64,000 bases of DNA, taken from contig NZ_RQPI01000001.1 of the NCBI RefSeq assembly GCF_003854965.1, positions 434,001 to 498,000 of the forward strand, given 5' to 3'. Position numbers and translations under genes: made by a program. This document shows positions 62,270 through 64,000 of the stretch, one piece after another. The stretch comes from Paenibacillus rhizophilus (GTDB taxonomy: Bacteria > Bacillota > Bacilli > Paenibacillales > Paenibacillaceae). The notes beneath the pieces are model-generated. The model searched no databases and had not been told where the DNA came from. It worked only from the letters and a program-made list of their open reading frames with translations. Position 1 is the first letter of the stretch. Each line of letters opens with the position of its first letter.

Positions 62270-62303
62270 TAGAAGAGAATATAAGTGGAGGAGCGTTGAA
62301 AGC

Positions 62304-63098
62304 TTGCAAAAATATTTAGATCTTCTGCAAGATGTATTGGATCATGGAACCCGCAAGAGCGACCGTACGGGAACGGGGACAATATCCGTATTCGGCCGCC
62401 AGCTGCGTTTTGATCTGTCGGAAGGATTCCCGCTGATGACGACCAAGCGGATTCATCTGAAATCGGTGGTACACGAGCTGCTCTGGTTTCTGAAAGGTGA
62501 GACGAACATCGCTTATCTGAAAGAAAACGGAGTCACAATATGGGACGAATGGGCGGACGAGAACGGCGAATTGGGACCGGTATACGGTTCGCAGTGGCGA
62601 GCGTGGGAAAGCGCGGACGGACGCCATATCGATCAGATCTCGAATGTCATCGAGTCGATCAAGAAGAACCCGGACTCCCGCAGACATATCGTAAGCGCCT
62701 GGAATGTGGGCGAGATCGATCAAATGAAGCTGCCCCCTTGCCATTTCGTCTTTCAGTTCTATGTAGCGGACGGCAAGCTGTCCTGCATGCTGACGATGCG
62801 GTCAGTGGATACATTTCTGGGGCTGCCGTTCAATATTGCAAGCTACGCCCTGCTGACGCATATGGTTGCTCAGCAGACGGGGCTTGCGCCGGGAGATTTT
62901 ATTTGGTCCGGCGGGGATGTGCATATTTATACAAATCATCTGGAGCAGGTTGCGACGCAGCTTTCCAGGGAGCCCTACGAGCTTCCAAAGCTTGTCATCC
63001 GCCGAAAACCGGACAGTATATTCGACTACACTTACGAGGATTTTGAGTTTGAAGGTTACCGCTATCATCCGGGAATCAAAGCGCCTGTCGCCGTGTAG
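62304..63098 (+). CDS. thyA: Thymidylate synthase
   Basis: A 264-residue ThyA, the same length as the E. coli enzyme. The start is TTG 62304 after GGAGGAG; the frame is open upstream from 62238. [37 protein letters not shown], the catalytic Cys in [31 protein letters not shown] and [11 protein letters not shown] are all conserved. It makes dTMP and dihydrofolate, which the next gene product reduces. Confidence 0.96.
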   Translation: MQKYLDLLQDVLDHGTRKSDRTGTGTISVFGRQLRFDLSEGFPLMTTKRIHLKSVVHELLWFLKGETNIAYLKENGVTIWDEWADENGELGPVYGSQWRAWESADGRHIDQISNVIESIKKNPDSRRHIVSAWNVGEIDQMKLPPCHFVFQFYVADGKLSCMLTMRSVDTFLGLPFNIASYALLTHMVAQQTGLAPGDFIWSGGDVHIYTNHLEQVATQLSREPYELPKLVIRRKPDSIFDYTYEDFEFEGYRYHPGIKAPVAV

Positions 63099-63150
63099 GA
63101 GACATCCCGCGATAGGGGTTATCAATGCCGGAAGGAGGAAAGACATAGCG

Positions 63151-63648
63151 ATGAGTATAAGCTTAATTTGGGCTATGGGCGCAAAGGGAGTCATCGGCAA
63201 GGACGGCGGCATGCCCTGGCGGCTGCCCCGGGATTTCGCATTCTTCAAGTCGCAGACGATGGGCAAGACGATGCTGATGGGGCGCAAAACCTGGGATTCC
63301 TTGGGAGGCAGGGCGCTTCCCGGAAGAAAGAGCGTGATCCTGACCCGGGACGAAAGCGTCGCTCCCGAAGGAGCGGAAACCGTCCACAGTCTGGAGGAGG
63401 CGCTTGAGCTTGGCCGAGGCCAGGACGAGCTGATGGTGATCGGCGGAGCGGAAGTCTACCGGATGACGCTTCCCTATGCGGACAAGCTGATCGTTACCCG
63501 AATCGATGAGTCCTTTGACGGCGATACATTTTTTCCTGAAACGGACTGGAGCAAGTGGGAAGAGGTTTCAAGCACGCAGGGAATCCGCGATGAGAAGAAT
63601 CCGTATGATTACCGGTTTGTCGTATACGAACGTACGGATAAAGTGTAA
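63151..63648 (+). CDS. dfrA: Dihydrofolate reductase
   Basis: A 165-residue DHFR; AAGGAGG precedes the ATG at 63151. ISLIWAMGAKGVIGKDGGMPWRLPRDFAFFK contains the substrate Asp-type region, then MGRKTWDSLGGRALPGRKSVILTR and VIGGAEVYRM. It regenerates tetrahydrofolate used by ThyA; the two genes are 52 bp apart and probably co-transcribed. The same position is written folA in some genomes. Confidence 0.95.
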   Translation: MSISLIWAMGAKGVIGKDGGMPWRLPRDFAFFKSQTMGKTMLMGRKTWDSLGGRALPGRKSVILTRDESVAPEGAETVHSLEEALELGRGQDELMVIGGAEVYRMTLPYADKLIVTRIDESFDGDTFFPETDWSKWEEVSSTQGIRDEKNPYDYRFVVYERTDKV

Positions 63649-63762
63649 TCCCTAAACTCTTCGACCGGAAGCCTGTCGTCCCAACTATCTGACATAACAT
63701 GTGAAAAAAGTACAAACAATCAGCAAATTAGTCCATTAACGTGCAAAAGTTAGGAATGCTAA

Positions 63763-63834
63763 TATAATAAAAATTAGATACGTTAGGGCGACACATCATG
63801 TACAAGAGCCTCACTGCGCAGTTTGCGCTCTTTT
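63763..63834 (+). promoter_or_regulatory. gltD upstream region: -10 element and hairpin
   Basis: TATAAT (63763-63768) has no good -35 at 16-18 bp, suggesting an activator-dependent promoter. Downstream, AAGAGC (63804-63809) and GCTCTT (63827-63832) enclose an ACTGCGCAGT palindrome and end in TTTTG, a possible weak attenuator. The rest of the 250-bp gap holds nothing recognisable. Confidence 0.35.
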
Positions 63835-63901
63835 GAACTGCAGCACCAGGTTCCAATGTACTGAAATCAACATGAAGAGAACGGATGGGGGATACGAAGA
63901 T

Positions 63902-64000
63902 ATGTCTACACCTACTGGATTTATGGAATATAAAAGACAACTCCCGGGGGACCGCGATCCGCAGCAGCGGGTGAAGGACTGGGAGGAGTTCCACGAGCAT
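63902..64000 (+). CDS. gltD: Glutamate synthase small subunit, N-terminal part (cut by window edge)
   Basis: Thirty-three codons are present after GGGGGA: the start MSTPTGFMEYKRQ followed by DRDPQQRVKDWEEFHEH. This is the typical N-terminus of the NADPH-binding beta subunit of bacterial glutamate synthase (PTGFM, then R-D-P-x-R-x-x-DW-E). The large subunit is not upstream of it here; it may follow, or this may be a stand-alone GltD-like oxidoreductase. Confidence 0.85.
   Translation, partial: MSTPTGFMEYKRQLPGDRDPQQRVKDWEEFHEH

Noticed and set aside
63701..63720. GlnR/TnrA box upstream of gltD (TGTGAAAAAAGTACA)
   Set aside because: The half-sites are spaced 5 bp instead of 7, and the right half does not fit TNACA at the required distance.

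Overview
The window looks like a chromosomal segment of an endospore-forming Firmicute, most likely Paenibacillus or a close relative. This rests on gene content and order: cotE, mutS, mutL, miaA, hfq, spoVK, hflX, an ynbB-type gene, glnR, glnA, lexA, a yneA-type gene and ynzC follow the Bacillus subtilis backbone. MetH and a phage-type amidoligase, which I associate more with paenibacilli, are interleaved. Ribosome binding sites are strong (AGGAGG types), promoters are sigma-A-like, and almost all genes run left to right. No rRNA, tRNA or CRISPR array was seen.

Layout. 1-3.9 kb: the end of a DUF2087 gene, a small conserved protein, a MmyB-like regulator divergent from an MFS exporter, and a HAD hydrolase. 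3.9-6.1 kb: a 500-nt leader with promoter, short reading frame, hairpins and two intrinsic terminators in front of an RsgA-like GTPase, then a 43-codon gene with a stress/forespore-type promoter. 6.1-11.3 kb: two unknown proteins, a SsuABC/TauABC-type ABC transporter and an aromatic-acid-exporter-like protein. 11.4-22.6 kb: cotE, a GC-rich COOH-NH2 ligase and a TnpB element inserted ahead of mutS-mutL, then a methyltransferase, miaA and hfq. 22.7-32.4 kb: a class A PBP, a DUF402 phosphatase, a DUF218 protein, spoVK, hflX, ynbB and the GlnR-controlled glnR-glnA operon.

32.4-38.6 kb: an isolated endolysin-holin pair, a LexA-controlled YolD-like gene, a small L,D-transpeptidase, and lexA divergent from a yneA-like gene across five LexA-box-like sites; then ynzC, a membrane protein, a HAD protein and a lipoprotein. 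38.7-48.6 kb: metH, rnz, a NagD-like phosphatase, and a compact run with an Fpg/Nei-type glycosylase, endonuclease IV, a cREC protein, a thioredoxin-like protein, an ABC ATPase and an FtsJ-type methyltransferase. 48.6-57 kb: a kinase fused to a degenerate P-loop domain, an ABC-F protein, a ThiF-type E1, a pseudo-receiver regulator, NlpC/P60, thiN, a low-Mr phosphatase and an esterase. 57-64 kb: pdhABCD, thyA-dfrA and the start of gltD.

Themes are DNA repair (mutSL, fpg/nei-nfo, SOS genes), nitrogen assimilation (glnRA, gltD), one-carbon/folate metabolism (metH, thyA, dfrA), spore functions (cotE, spoVK) and pyruvate oxidation. The least explained pieces are the rsgA leader, the cotE-linked amidoligase, the TnpB/omega-RNA insertion, the SOS-driven orphan YolD gene with a split N-terminus, the lone lysis cassette and the kinase/P-loop fusion. 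All family names come from reading the translated sequence; no database search was run.
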